This document shows positions 13,782 to 21,891 of a stretch of 64,000 nucleotides of DNA, one piece after another. Below the pieces are notes generated by a model, which ran no database searches, had not been told where the DNA came from, and worked only from the letters and a program-made list of their open reading frames with translations. Both the position numbers and the translations under genes were made by a program. How positions within the stretch are numbered: position 1 is the first letter of the stretch; each line of letters opens with the position of its first letter. Origin of the DNA: Hominenteromicrobium mulieris (GTDB taxonomy: Bacteria > Bacillota > Clostridia > Oscillospirales > Acutalibacteraceae); NCBI RefSeq assembly GCF_020687165.1, contig NZ_JAJEQC010000010.1; one strand, given 5' to 3'.

Positions 13782-16316
13782 ATGGAACAGTATAACGTCA
13801 CGGGTATGAGCTGCGCGGCGTGCAGCACCCGTGTGGAAAAAGCGGTCAGCAAGGTGCCGGGTGTTACGTCCTGCTCGGTCAGCCTGCTCACGAACTCCAT
13901 GGGCATTGAGGGCACGGCTTCGCCGGAAAGCATCATCAAGGCTGTGGAAGATGCCGGCTACGGCGCGTCCAAAAAGGGCGCGGCACAGAATAGCACAAGC
14001 CCCAACGCTGCTGCAGAAGATGCCCTGAAAGACCGCGAAACTCCAAAGCTCAAAAAGCGCCTCATCGCGTCCGTCGGCTTTTTGGCTGTCCTCATGTACA
14101 TCTCCATGGGGCACATGATGTGGGGCTGGCCGCTGCCGAATTTTCTCAAAGACAACCACGTCGCAATGGGCCTCATCCAGTTGCTCCTCACCGTCATCAT
14201 CATGGTCATCAACCAGAAGTTCTTCATCAGCGGCTTTAAAGGGCTCATCCACCGCGCACCGAATATGGATACCCTTGTGGCGCTCGGCTCGGGCGCGTCG
14301 TTCCTGTACAGCACCTACGCGCTGTTCGCCATGACAGATGCCCAGATGCGCGGTGATATGGCCGCCGTCATGGGCTACATGCACGAGTTCTACTTCGAGT
14401 CTGCCGCCATGATTTTAACGCTCATCACGGTCGGTAAAATGCTGGAAGCGCGCTCCAAAGGCCGCACGACCGATGCCTTAAAGGGTCTCATGAACCTCGC
14501 GCCGAAAACCGCCGTGCTCGTGCGGGACGGTCAAGAGGTCACCGTGCCCGTTTCCGAGGTTCGCCGCGGCGATGTGTTTGTCGTGCGCCCCGGTGAGAAT
14601 ATCCCCATAGACGGCGTTGTCTTGGAAGGCGCCAGCGCCGTCAATGAATCCGCCCTCACCGGCGAGAGCATTCCGGTCGATAAGGCCGTGGGCGATGCTG
14701 TTTCCGCCGCGACCGTAAACCAGTCCGGCTTCCTGCGCTGCGAAGCAACGCGCGTCGGCGAAGATACCACGCTTTCCCAGATTATCCGCATGGTCAGCGA
14801 TGCCGCTGCCACGAAAGCGCCGATTGCGAAGATCGCCGATAAGGTTTCCGGCGTGTTCGTCCCGACCGTCATCTGCATCGCCGTTGTTACGTTCATCGTC
14901 TGGATGCTCGTTGGGCAGACGTTCGGCTACGCGCTCGCGCGCGGCATCTCCGTGCTCGTCATCAGCTGCCCGTGTGCACTTGGCCTCGCGACGCCGGTCG
15001 CCATCATGGTAGGCAGCGGCATGGGCGCGAAAAACGGCATCCTGTTCAAAACTGCCGTTTCGCTCGAAAAAACCGGCAAGGTGCAGATCGTCGCGCTCGA
15101 TAAAACCGGCACCATCACAAGCGGCGAGCCCCGCGTCACGGATATTTTATCCGCCCCGGGCATCACCGAAAAAAACCTTCTGGAAGCCGCAAGCGCGCTC
15201 GAGAAAAAGAGCGAGCACCCGCTCGCCAAAGCCATCATGGCGCGCGCTGAGGAGATCGGCGTGCAGGCAAAAGAAGTCACAGACTTCATGGCAAAGCCCG
15301 GCAATGGCCTCACCGCTGCCCTGAACGGCGAAGTTCTCGCAGGCGGCAACCTGAAGTTCATCTCCACGCAGGCAGATGTCCCCGCAGATTTTAAAGAAAA
15401 GGCCGAAGCCCTCGCGCAGTCCGGCAAAACCCCGCTGTATTTCAGCAGGGGCGGTAAGCTTATCGGCGTTATCGCCGTAGCGGATGTCATCAAGGAAGAC
15501 AGCCCGCAGGCCATCCGCGAATTGCAGAACATGGGCATTCACGTCGTCATGCTCACCGGTGATAACGCCCGCACCGCAGAGGCCATCGGCCGACAGGCAG
15601 GCGTTAATGAAGTCATCGCAGGCGTCCTGCCGGACGGCAAGGAAAACGTCATCCGCAAGCTCAGAGAGCAGGGGGAAGTCATGATGGTCGGCGACGGCAT
15701 CAACGATGCGCCCGCGCTTACCAGAGCCGACATCGGTGTCGCCATCGGCGCCGGTACGGATATCGCCATCGACGCCGCAGATGTCGTGCTCATGAAGAGC
15801 CGCCTGTCCGATGTTCCTGCGGGCATCCGTTTAAGCCGCGCCACACTGCGCAATATCCACGAAAACCTGTTCTGGGCGTTCATTTATAACATCATCGGCA
15901 TCCCGCTCGCGGCAGGCGTGTTCATTAACCTGCTCGGCTGGCAGCTGAACCCCATGTTCGGCGCGGCAGCCATGAGCCTTTCAAGCTTTTGTGTCGTCAC
16001 AAACGCGCTTCGTCTGAATTTATTGAACATCCGCAGCACGAAGCACGATAAAAAAATAAAATCGGCAAAACCCGCCGAAACGAAAACCATCGAAGTAAAG
16101 GAGACAAAAACCATGGAAAAAACAATTAAGATTAACGGCATGATGTGCCCGCATTGCGAAGCCACTGTTAAAAAGTGTCTGGAGGCATTCCCGCAGGTCA
16201 CATCTGCAGAAGTCAGCCACGAAAAGGGCACGGCGGTCATTCAGCTCAATGCTGAAATTTCCGATGCCGAGCTCAAGAAAGCCATCGAAGATAAGGGCTA
16301 CGAGGTCGTAGACTGA
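13782..16316 (+). CDS. copA: Copper-exporting P-type ATPase CopA with C-terminal CopZ domain (844 aa)
   Basis: CopA pumps Cu(I) out of the cell. It begins with an HMA domain (MSCAAC, Cys11/Cys14). Eight membrane segments are expected. The transport motif is CPC (396-398) followed by ALGLATPVA, the actuator is TGES, the phosphorylation site DKTGTIT (Asp440), then SEHPLAKAI and GDGINDAPAL. After the last membrane helix a Lys/Thr-rich linker leads to a second HMA domain (MMCPHC, from residue 778), an unusual C-terminal position. Within the linker are a strong ribosome site and an ATG in frame, so this domain may also be made alone. It forms an operon with csoR under two CsoR sites. Confidence 0.95.
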   Translation: MEQYNVTGMSCAACSTRVEKAVSKVPGVTSCSVSLLTNSMGIEGTASPESIIKAVEDAGYGASKKGAAQNSTSPNAAAEDALKDRETPKLKKRLIASVGFLAVLMYISMGHMMWGWPLPNFLKDNHVAMGLIQLLLTVIIMVINQKFFISGFKGLIHRAPNMDTLVALGSGASFLYSTYALFAMTDAQMRGDMAAVMGYMHEFYFESAAMILTLITVGKMLEARSKGRTTDALKGLMNLAPKTAVLVRDGQEVTVPVSEVRRGDVFVVRPGENIPIDGVVLEGASAVNESALTGESIPVDKAVGDAVSAATVNQSGFLRCEATRVGEDTTLSQIIRMVSDAAATKAPIAKIADKVSGVFVPTVICIAVVTFIVWMLVGQTFGYALARGISVLVISCPCALGLATPVAIMVGSGMGAKNGILFKTAVSLEKTGKVQIVALDKTGTITSGEPRVTDILSAPGITEKNLLEAASALEKKSEHPLAKAIMARAEEIGVQAKEVTDFMAKPGNGLTAALNGEVLAGGNLKFISTQADVPADFKEKAEALAQSGKTPLYFSRGGKLIGVIAVADVIKEDSPQAIRELQNMGIHVVMLTGDNARTAEAIGRQAGVNEVIAGVLPDGKENVIRKLREQGEVMMVGDGINDAPALTRADIGVAIGAGTDIAIDAADVVLMKSRLSDVPAGIRLSRATLRNIHENLFWAFIYNIIGIPLAAGVFINLLGWQLNPMFGAAAMSLSSFCVVTNALRLNLLNIRSTKHDKKIKSAKPAETKTIEVKETKTMEKTIKINGMMCPHCEATVKKCLEAFPQVTSAEVSHEKGTAVIQLNAEISDAELKKAIEDKGYEVVD
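16113..16316 (+). CDS. copZ: Possible internally initiated CopZ (67 aa) inside copA
   Basis: AAAGGAG (16097-16103) lies 9 bp before an in-frame ATG at 16113. Initiation here would give a 67-residue HMA protein with MMCPHC, the size and fold of a free CopZ copper chaperone. No stop codon separates it from CopA, so it is either a fusion that kept its old ribosome site or a gene encoding both a fused and a free form. Which occurs cannot be decided from sequence. Confidence 0.45.
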   Translation: MEKTIKINGMMCPHCEATVKKCLEAFPQVTSAEVSHEKGTAVIQLNAEISDAELKKAIEDKGYEVVD

Positions 16317-16328
16317 GTTCGATAAAGC

Positions 16329-16356
16329 TTGACACAAATTTAATCTGTGTTACAAT
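16329..16356 (+). promoter_or_regulatory. Promoter-like sequence immediately before a terminator
   Basis: TTGACA (16329-16334) and TACAAT (16351-16356) are spaced 16 bp, but the start site would fall inside the terminator at 16361. Any transcript would be only about 30 nt or a read-through. Confidence 0.35.
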
Positions 16357-16360
16357 AAAA

Positions 16361-16391
16361 GCACTGCCTGTGTTTGCGGGCAGTGCTTTTG
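16361..16391 (+). terminator. Intrinsic terminator after copA
   Basis: GCACTGCC (16361-16368) pairs with GGCAGTGC (16379-16386), followed by TTTTGCATTTT. Confidence 0.85.
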
Positions 16392-16474
16392 CATTTTACA
16401 ATTTGTTCACAGCAAATTGGCTTTTTAGAAAGAATAACGGCGTAAAATTAACATAAAGCTAACGTAAAGCAAAC

Positions 16475-16668
16475 GGATAAAGTTTCGCCCGCCTTTTTCA
16501 AAGGCGGCGGATTCCAAAGGCAGCGCCTTTGGTCGTCGTTCGCAAACGACGAAACCTTTTTGCCTCCCCAAAAACCAGGAAGGTAGGCTCAACAGTCCGG
16601 TGGACTGTTGAGCCGTAGGGAACCCAGTTGCATGGGTTCCCTGAAAGGCGGCACAAAGCCGCCTTTTC
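16475..16668 (+). repeat. Stacked-hairpin intergenic repeat, copy 2
   Basis: The six hairpins are H1 16489-16507 (CCGCCTTT/AAAGGCGG), H2 16514-16532 (CCAAAGGC/GCCTTTGG), H3 16533-16552 (TCGTCGTT/AACGACGA), a linker with CTTTTTGCCTCCCC and CCAGGAAGG, H4 16586-16614 (13-bp perfect stem), H5 16617-16642 (AGGGAACCCA/TGGGTTCCCT) and H6 16644-16666. H5 is almost identical to copy 1, while H1, H3 and H4 differ in sequence but remain paired. Confidence 0.88.
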
Positions 16669-16715
16669 AAAAACCACACAGCCAAAGAATACTAAAGAAG
16701 AGATGAGGAAATCAC

Positions 16716-17453
16716 ATGGCACGAGAGCGGTATCTGCTGGACGATACGGAAGACACCATTCATAAAAACGAAATCAAGCCGCAGACCGCGGCGGATAAAC
16801 GCAAAAACTGGTGGGATTATCACAAGGTGCACGTCCTGCTCGTCGCGCTCGCCATAGCCGTCGTCGGCTATTTCATATATTCGGTCACATCCAAAACGGA
16901 ACCCGATTATACCATCACCGTCATGACGCAGTATACCGTGCCGAGCGACCTGCAAACCGATATTCAGGAGCTTTTCGAGAAATATGCAGACGACCGCAAC
17001 GGTGACGGCAAAACATACGTCGCCATGAATTTCTGCCGCTTTAATACAAGCGGCACCTCGGAGTTTGAAACATCAGAGCTGCAGGCCTCGTTCGTCAAGT
17101 TCGCGACCGATGCCTCCGCCGGTGACAGCATGATTTTCGCTTACGACGACGCAAGCTATAAATACCTCGATCAGGACGATTTAGAAGGCTTTTTCGGCCC
17201 CGTAGACGGCACCGATAACGACTATTACCTCTGGAAGGACATTCCGGCGCTGAACAACTTAGAGCTCAACCACTATAACGAGGAGGGCGCAACGAAAGAA
17301 AGCGTGCTTTCCGTCCTCGGTGAGCTCAAGGTCGCCGTCCGTACAGAAGACGGCGCCGCGTTCAAAAAGCAGGAAAAGATCGATTACCGCAATGACAGCG
17401 TCAAGCTGTACGAGCGTCTTTTGAACGACGCACCCGCAAATACCGAAAATTAA
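16716..17453 (+). CDS. Single-pass membrane protein of unknown function (245 aa)
   Basis: A cytoplasmic N-terminus (YLLDDTEDTIHKNEIKPQTA, then DKRKNWWDYHKVH) is followed by one membrane segment (about 40-60: VLLVALAIAVVGYFIYSV) and an extracytoplasmic domain of about 180 residues, rich in Asp and Tyr, with a stretch DDRNGDGKTYV that resembles a short calcium-loop-like turn. I recognise this N-terminal pattern from uncharacterised proteins of gut Clostridia but know no function. It is monocistronic, with a terminator right after the stop. The repeat element lies just upstream, and no clear promoter was found between them. Confidence 0.8.
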   Translation: MARERYLLDDTEDTIHKNEIKPQTAADKRKNWWDYHKVHVLLVALAIAVVGYFIYSVTSKTEPDYTITVMTQYTVPSDLQTDIQELFEKYADDRNGDGKTYVAMNFCRFNTSGTSEFETSELQASFVKFATDASAGDSMIFAYDDASYKYLDQDDLEGFFGPVDGTDNDYYLWKDIPALNNLELNHYNEEGATKESVLSVLGELKVAVRTEDGAAFKKQEKIDYRNDSVKLYERLLNDAPANTEN

Positions 17454-17457
17454 ATGA

Positions 17458-17493
17458 GAGAGCTGCACATTTTTACGCGCAGCTCTCTTTTTT
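17458..17493 (+). terminator. Intrinsic terminator
   Basis: GAGAGCTGC (17458-17466) pairs with GCAGCTCTC (17479-17487), followed by TTTTTTC. Confidence 0.85.
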
Positions 17494-17495
17494 CT

Positions 17496-17524
17496 TTGAC
17501 AGAACCACGCAGACGGACTATAAT
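17496..17524 (+). promoter_or_regulatory. Promoter of murE-pepC-murF
   Basis: TTGACA (17496-17501), 17 bp, TATAAT (17519-17524): both hexamers match the sigma-A consensus perfectly. It starts a few bases after the preceding terminator. Confidence 0.88.
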
Positions 17525-17533
17525 AAGCACATA

Positions 17534-17552
17534 GTATACCATGTCGGTATAC
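17534..17552 (+). promoter_or_regulatory. Inverted repeat over the murE start site (possible operator)
   Basis: GTATACC (17534-17540), 5 bp, GGTATAC (17546-17552). It lies just after the -10, a repressor position. The binding protein is unknown; no other copy was seen in the window. Confidence 0.5.
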
Positions 17553-17586
17553 ATCATCCGAATTCACGAAAAAGGATGGGATAAAA

Positions 17587-19047
17587 ATGAAACTGAAACA
17601 ACTTTTAACCGCCATCAAGTATCGCGCGGAGCAGGTGCCGGACGTCGACATCACCGACCTTGTGTACGATTCCCGTAAGGCTGTGCCGGGCTGCGCGTTT
17701 GTTTGCCTGCGCGGTGCGAATGCAGATGGCCATAAGTACGCGAAAATGGCAGCGGAAAAAGGTGCCGCCGTCATCATCGCAGAGGAGCCCGTGGAAGCGC
17801 CCGTGCCGGTCATTTTAACGGATAACACCCGCCTTGCCCTCGCATGTTTGAGCGCCGAGTTCTTCGGCCACCCCGCAGAGCAGATGCACGTCATCGGCAT
17901 CACGGGCACCAAGGGCAAAACGACCACCGCGTTCATGATGCGCTCCATTCTGGAGGCCGCAGGCCATAAAACCGGCGTCATCGGCACTATCGGCGTACTG
18001 TACGGCGATACCCTCGTTCAAACCGATAACACCACACCCGAAAACTACGAGGTGCAGAAGTTCATGCGCCAAATGGTCGACGCCGGCTGCGAATACTGCG
18101 TTATGGAGGTCTCGTCCATCGGCCTCAAGGATCACCGCGTTGCAGGCTTCACGTTTGAGCTCGGCCTCTTCACGAATTTCTCCGAGGATCACATCGGCGG
18201 CGCAGAGCATAAAGATATGGCAGAGTACATGGCGTGCAAAAGCATGCTGTTCCGCATGTGCCGCACCGGCATCATCAATATCGATGACCCGAATTATACC
18301 GGCATCATCAAAAATCATACGTGCAATATTGTTACCTACGGCTACGATAAATCGGCCGATCTTGTTGCGCATGGGGAAGAACTCGTTACCACACCGGGGT
18401 TCCTCGGCGTGCGCTTCTCCGTCACAGGCAAGCTGAATTTTACCGCGGATGTCGCCATCCCCGGCAAGTTCAACGTCTATAACGCCCTGTGCGCCATCAC
18501 GGCGTGCAGCGTTTTGAATATCCCCGTCACTGCCATGCAGCACGGGCTTAAAACCGTCAAGGTCAAGGGCCGCGTGGAGCCTGTGCCGATGCCCGGCGAT
18601 TTCACCCTGCTCATCGATTATGCGCACAACGCCGTCAGCATGCAGAGCATTTTGACAACGCTGCGCGCCTATAACCCGAAGCGCCTCATCTGCATGTTCG
18701 GCGCAGGCGGCAATCGCCCCAAGGTGCGCCGTTTCGAGATGGGCGAGGTCAGCGGCAATTTAGCCGATCTCTCCGTCATCACGGCAGATAACTCCCGTTA
18801 CGAAAATGTGCTCGATATTTTAGCGGACATCAAGGTCGGCCTTGCAAAGACCGACGGCAAATACATTGAAATTCCCGACCGCCGCGAAGCCATTCGCTGG
18901 TGCATTGAAAACGCACAACCCGGCGACATTATTGTTCTCGCAGGCAAGGGTCACGAAGATTATCAGGAGATCGAGGGTAAGAAATACCCGTTTGACGAGC
19001 GTGTCGTCATTCGGGAAATCCTTGATTCCATGAAACAAAGCTCATAA
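17587..19047 (+). CDS. murE: MurE-type UDP-MurNAc-dipeptide ligase, variant motifs (486 aa)
   Basis: MurE adds the third amino acid to the peptidoglycan stem peptide. Visible features are the UDP-MurNAc-binding N-domain (VYDSRKAVPGCAFV), the P-loop GITGTKGKTTTAF, the substrate-binding TTPE, the central EVSSIGL, and the C-terminal domain with AGKGHEDYQ. Two motifs differ from textbook MurE: FSEDHIGGAEHKD replaces the usual DHLDYH-type motif, and DNSR stands where diaminopimelate-specific enzymes have DNPR. The third residue added is therefore uncertain; diaminopimelate remains the default for Clostridia. The divergent motifs suggest either a MurE subfamily or a second MurE-like ligase. It is first in an operon with a peptidase and murF. 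Confidence 0.85.
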   Translation: MKLKQLLTAIKYRAEQVPDVDITDLVYDSRKAVPGCAFVCLRGANADGHKYAKMAAEKGAAVIIAEEPVEAPVPVILTDNTRLALACLSAEFFGHPAEQMHVIGITGTKGKTTTAFMMRSILEAAGHKTGVIGTIGVLYGDTLVQTDNTTPENYEVQKFMRQMVDAGCEYCVMEVSSIGLKDHRVAGFTFELGLFTNFSEDHIGGAEHKDMAEYMACKSMLFRMCRTGIINIDDPNYTGIIKNHTCNIVTYGYDKSADLVAHGEELVTTPGFLGVRFSVTGKLNFTADVAIPGKFNVYNALCAITACSVLNIPVTAMQHGLKTVKVKGRVEPVPMPGDFTLLIDYAHNAVSMQSILTTLRAYNPKRLICMFGAGGNRPKVRRFEMGEVSGNLADLSVITADNSRYENVLDILADIKVGLAKTDGKYIEIPDRREAIRWCIENAQPGDIIVLAGKGHEDYQEIEGKKYPFDERVVIREILDSMKQSS

Positions 19048-19076
19048 ATTACTTTCGGGAAAGGACTTGTGCAGAA

Positions 19077-20417
19077 ATGAATAAGGAAATCACACTGGAA
19101 CAGCTCGCTTCTTATGAGACCGCGTTCGACAGCGACCGCGCGAACCGTATCGCCATGGATGCTGCCACGAAGAATGGCGTCAACAATGCCGCCATGCGCT
19201 TTGAGAACGCCCGCGAAATGCGCCATACGTTCAACATTTCTTTGGAGCAGGGCGACATCACGAATCAGAAGCAGAGCGGCCGCTGCTGGATGTTCGCGGC
19301 GCTCAACACCATGCGCTTCCGCATCATCAAAAAGCTCGGCGTCAAAACGTTTGAGCTCTCCCAGAACTACGCGCTGTTCTTCGATAAGCTTGAAAAGAGC
19401 AACTATTTCCTCGAGAGTATCTTAGAGACGCTCAACGAGCCCACCGCAGGCCGCCTTGTTACATATTTGCTTTCCGGTCCGCTCGGCGACGGCGGTCAGT
19501 GGGATATGTTCGCAAACCTCGTAGAGAAGTACGGCGTCGTGTCGAAGGAAGTCATGCCGGAAACCGCCGCATCCTCCTCCACGCGTGAGATCACCGGCTA
19601 CCTCACCGAAAAGCTGCGTGAGTTTGCCTGCACGCTGCGCACCGCGTATCAGAACGGCGCTTCCATGGAGGAGCTCCGTGCAAAGAAGGACGACATGATG
19701 CAGACCATCTATAACATGCTGTGCATCAGCCTCGGCAAGCCGCCTGTGAAGTTCGATTTCGAGGTCAAGACCCCGAACGGCTTCGTGCGCGACCTCGGCA
19801 TCACTCCGCAGTCGTTCTTCAAAAAGTACGTCGACATGGATCTTTCCCGGTACATCAGCCTCATCAATGCGCCGACGTCCGATAAGCCCTACGGCAAGAC
19901 CTACACTGTCGCGTTCCTCGGTAACGTCGCAGAGGGCCGACCCGTCAAGTACCTCAACCTGCCCATTGAAGACCTGAAAGCGGCAGCCATCGCCCAGATG
20001 AAGGACGGCTTGCCGGTTTGGTTCGGCTGCGATGTCGGCAAGCGCAGCGTTCGTGACGGCGGCGTTATGGATCTGAACGCTCTCGACCTCGAAACGCTCT
20101 TCAACACCGAGTTCACCATGGATAAAGCTCAGCGCCTCGATTATGGCCAGAGCCTCATGACGCACGCCATGGTTTTCCAGGGCGTCAACCTCGACGATAA
20201 CGGTAAGCCGAACCGCTGGAGAGTCGAAAACAGCTGGGGCAAGGATGCCGGTGTAGACGGCTACTACATCATGAGCGACGCTTGGTTCGACGAGTATATG
20301 TATCAGGTCGTCGTCGATAAAAAGTACCTCACAGAAGAACAGCGCAAAGCGCTTGAGCAAGAGCCGATTACGCTCCAGCCGTGGGATCCGATGGGCTCCC
20401 TCGCTTCGGTGCGCTAA
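19077..20417 (+). CDS. pepC: Aminopeptidase C / bleomycin hydrolase family cysteine peptidase (446 aa)
   Basis: This is a papain-fold C1B peptidase that removes N-terminal residues from peptides in the cytoplasm, usually as a hexamer. The catalytic cysteine is in QKQSGRCWMFAALN, the histidine in MTHAMVFQGV and the asparagine in VENSWG. The length is normal and there is no signal peptide. It sits 29 bp after murE and 22 bp before murF, so it is co-transcribed with wall-precursor genes; a peptide-recycling role is possible but not shown. Confidence 0.93.
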   Translation: MNKEITLEQLASYETAFDSDRANRIAMDAATKNGVNNAAMRFENAREMRHTFNISLEQGDITNQKQSGRCWMFAALNTMRFRIIKKLGVKTFELSQNYALFFDKLEKSNYFLESILETLNEPTAGRLVTYLLSGPLGDGGQWDMFANLVEKYGVVSKEVMPETAASSSTREITGYLTEKLREFACTLRTAYQNGASMEELRAKKDDMMQTIYNMLCISLGKPPVKFDFEVKTPNGFVRDLGITPQSFFKKYVDMDLSRYISLINAPTSDKPYGKTYTVAFLGNVAEGRPVKYLNLPIEDLKAAAIAQMKDGLPVWFGCDVGKRSVRDGGVMDLNALDLETLFNTEFTMDKAQRLDYGQSLMTHAMVFQGVNLDDNGKPNRWRVENSWGKDAGVDGYYIMSDAWFDEYMYQVVVDKKYLTEEQRKALEQEPITLQPWDPMGSLASVR

Positions 20418-20439
20418 ATGAAAGGAAACTACTGCATTT

Positions 20440-21789
20440 ATGAATTTAAAGGTATCTGAGATCGCCGAAATGTGCGGCGGCAGGCTCGTCGGCAGCGGCG
20501 AAAATACCGTCACGTCGTTTTATACCGACAGCCGCGAGACGACGCCCGGCAAAATGTTTGTGCCCATCCGCGGCGAAAACACCGATGCACACCGCTTTAT
20601 CCCGCAGGTCTTCGCATCTGGCGCGTCAGCGACTTTTTCCGAAGAGCCGCTCGATGCCCCCGCAGGCGATGTTGTCTACGTTGAAAATACCCGCGCAGCA
20701 CTGCAAAAGGTCGCGGAACGCTATCGCGAGCGCTTCAATATCCCGGTTATCGGTATCACGGGCAGCGTAGGTAAGACCACCACAAAGGAATTGGTCGCTT
20801 TAGCTGTTTCCGCCGGCCTCAAAACGATGAAAACCGCCGGCAACGCGAACAGCCAGATCGGCCTGCCCATGACCGTTCTGCGCATCACGCCGGAGGACGA
20901 AGCCGCCATTGTCGAAATGGGCGTCAGCATGCCCGGTGAGATGGCGCGCATCGCAAAAGTCGCAAAGCCGAACATCGCCGTCATGACGAACATCGGCGTG
21001 TCGCATATCGAGTTCATGAAAACACGCGAGAACATCATGAAAGAGAAGTTCGGCATCACGGATTACCTGCCAAACGGCAGCAAGGTATTCGTAAACGGCG
21101 ATGACGACCTGCTTTCCACATTAAAAAGCACCCCGGAAAAGCAGATCGTGCGCTTCGGTCTCGGTGAAAACTGCGACTGGCGCGCCGTAGAGCTTGAGGC
21201 CGATACGGAGGGCACAAAGTTTATCTGTGTGCACGACGGTAAACGCGTAGAAATGTACGTCCCCGCTGCCGGCGAGCACAACGTGCGCAACGCCCTTGCC
21301 GCCGTCGCGGTCGCTGTGGAAGTCGGCGTTCCGGAGGAAAAAGCCGTCGCGGCCATCCGCACCTATGCACCGCCCGCCATGCGCCAGCAGATTAAAGAAG
21401 CGCACGGCATCACGCTGATCGACGATACCTATAACGCCAGCCCCGATTCCATGCGTGCCGCTTTGAAAATTCTCGGCGGTCTGAAAGCGACCGGCAAAAA
21501 GTACGCCGTACTTGCCGATATGCTGGAGCTCGGCGATTACGCAGAGCGCGGCCACTATGAAACCGGCGCGTTTGCGGCGGAAAACGGCACCGATGTCCTT
21601 ATCGGCGTCGGCCCGCTCGCAAAGCACATCGTCGAGGGCTTTAAAAATCGTGAGAACAGCGCGTGGTTCGCCTCGAATGCGGAAGCCATCGCGTATCTGA
21701 AAGACCGTCTGCATCCCGGTGATGCCGTGCTGTGCAAAGGTTCCCGCGGTATGCACATGGATGAAATCATCCATGCTCTTTCGGAATAA
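20440..21789 (+). CDS. murF: UDP-MurNAc-tripeptide:D-Ala-D-Ala ligase MurF (449 aa)
   Basis: MurF adds D-Ala-D-Ala to complete the cytoplasmic peptidoglycan precursor. The P-loop is GITGSVGKTTTKE, and the central domain carries NANSQIGLPMTVL and EMGVSMPGEMARI; the C-terminal domain has LIDDTYNASPDSM and LADMLELGDY, typical for MurF. The length is normal. It is last in the murE-pepC-murF operon. Confidence 0.95.
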   Translation: MNLKVSEIAEMCGGRLVGSGENTVTSFYTDSRETTPGKMFVPIRGENTDAHRFIPQVFASGASATFSEEPLDAPAGDVVYVENTRAALQKVAERYRERFNIPVIGITGSVGKTTTKELVALAVSAGLKTMKTAGNANSQIGLPMTVLRITPEDEAAIVEMGVSMPGEMARIAKVAKPNIAVMTNIGVSHIEFMKTRENIMKEKFGITDYLPNGSKVFVNGDDDLLSTLKSTPEKQIVRFGLGENCDWRAVELEADTEGTKFICVHDGKRVEMYVPAAGEHNVRNALAAVAVAVEVGVPEEKAVAAIRTYAPPAMRQQIKEAHGITLIDDTYNASPDSMRAALKILGGLKATGKKYAVLADMLELGDYAERGHYETGAFAAENGTDVLIGVGPLAKHIVEGFKNRENSAWFASNAEAIAYLKDRLHPGDAVLCKGSRGMHMDEIIHALSE

Positions 21790-21839
21790 GCCCGTATACT
21801 ATAATATATTTAATATATATCACAATATAAAGGCAAAAG

Positions 21840-21871
21840 CCGGCAAGTTCCTTTTCACTTGCCGGTTTTTT
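21840..21871 (+). terminator. Intrinsic terminator after murF
   Basis: CCGGCAAGT (21840-21848) pairs with ACTTGCCGG (21857-21865), followed by TTTTTT. It ends only 20 bp before the next ATG, so the next gene depends on read-through or an unseen promoter. Confidence 0.85.
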
Positions 21872-21891
21872 GCAAAACGGAGGAAAGTTGT

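Noticed and set aside
19422..20513. Minus-strand open frame (363 aa) opposite pepC and the start of murF
   Set aside because: The plus strand encodes clear pepC and murF; the minus translation has no family features or ribosome site.
21859..21891. Upstream TTG start for the Eis-like gene
   Set aside because: It falls inside the murF terminator hairpin; ATG 21892 has a GGAGG site.
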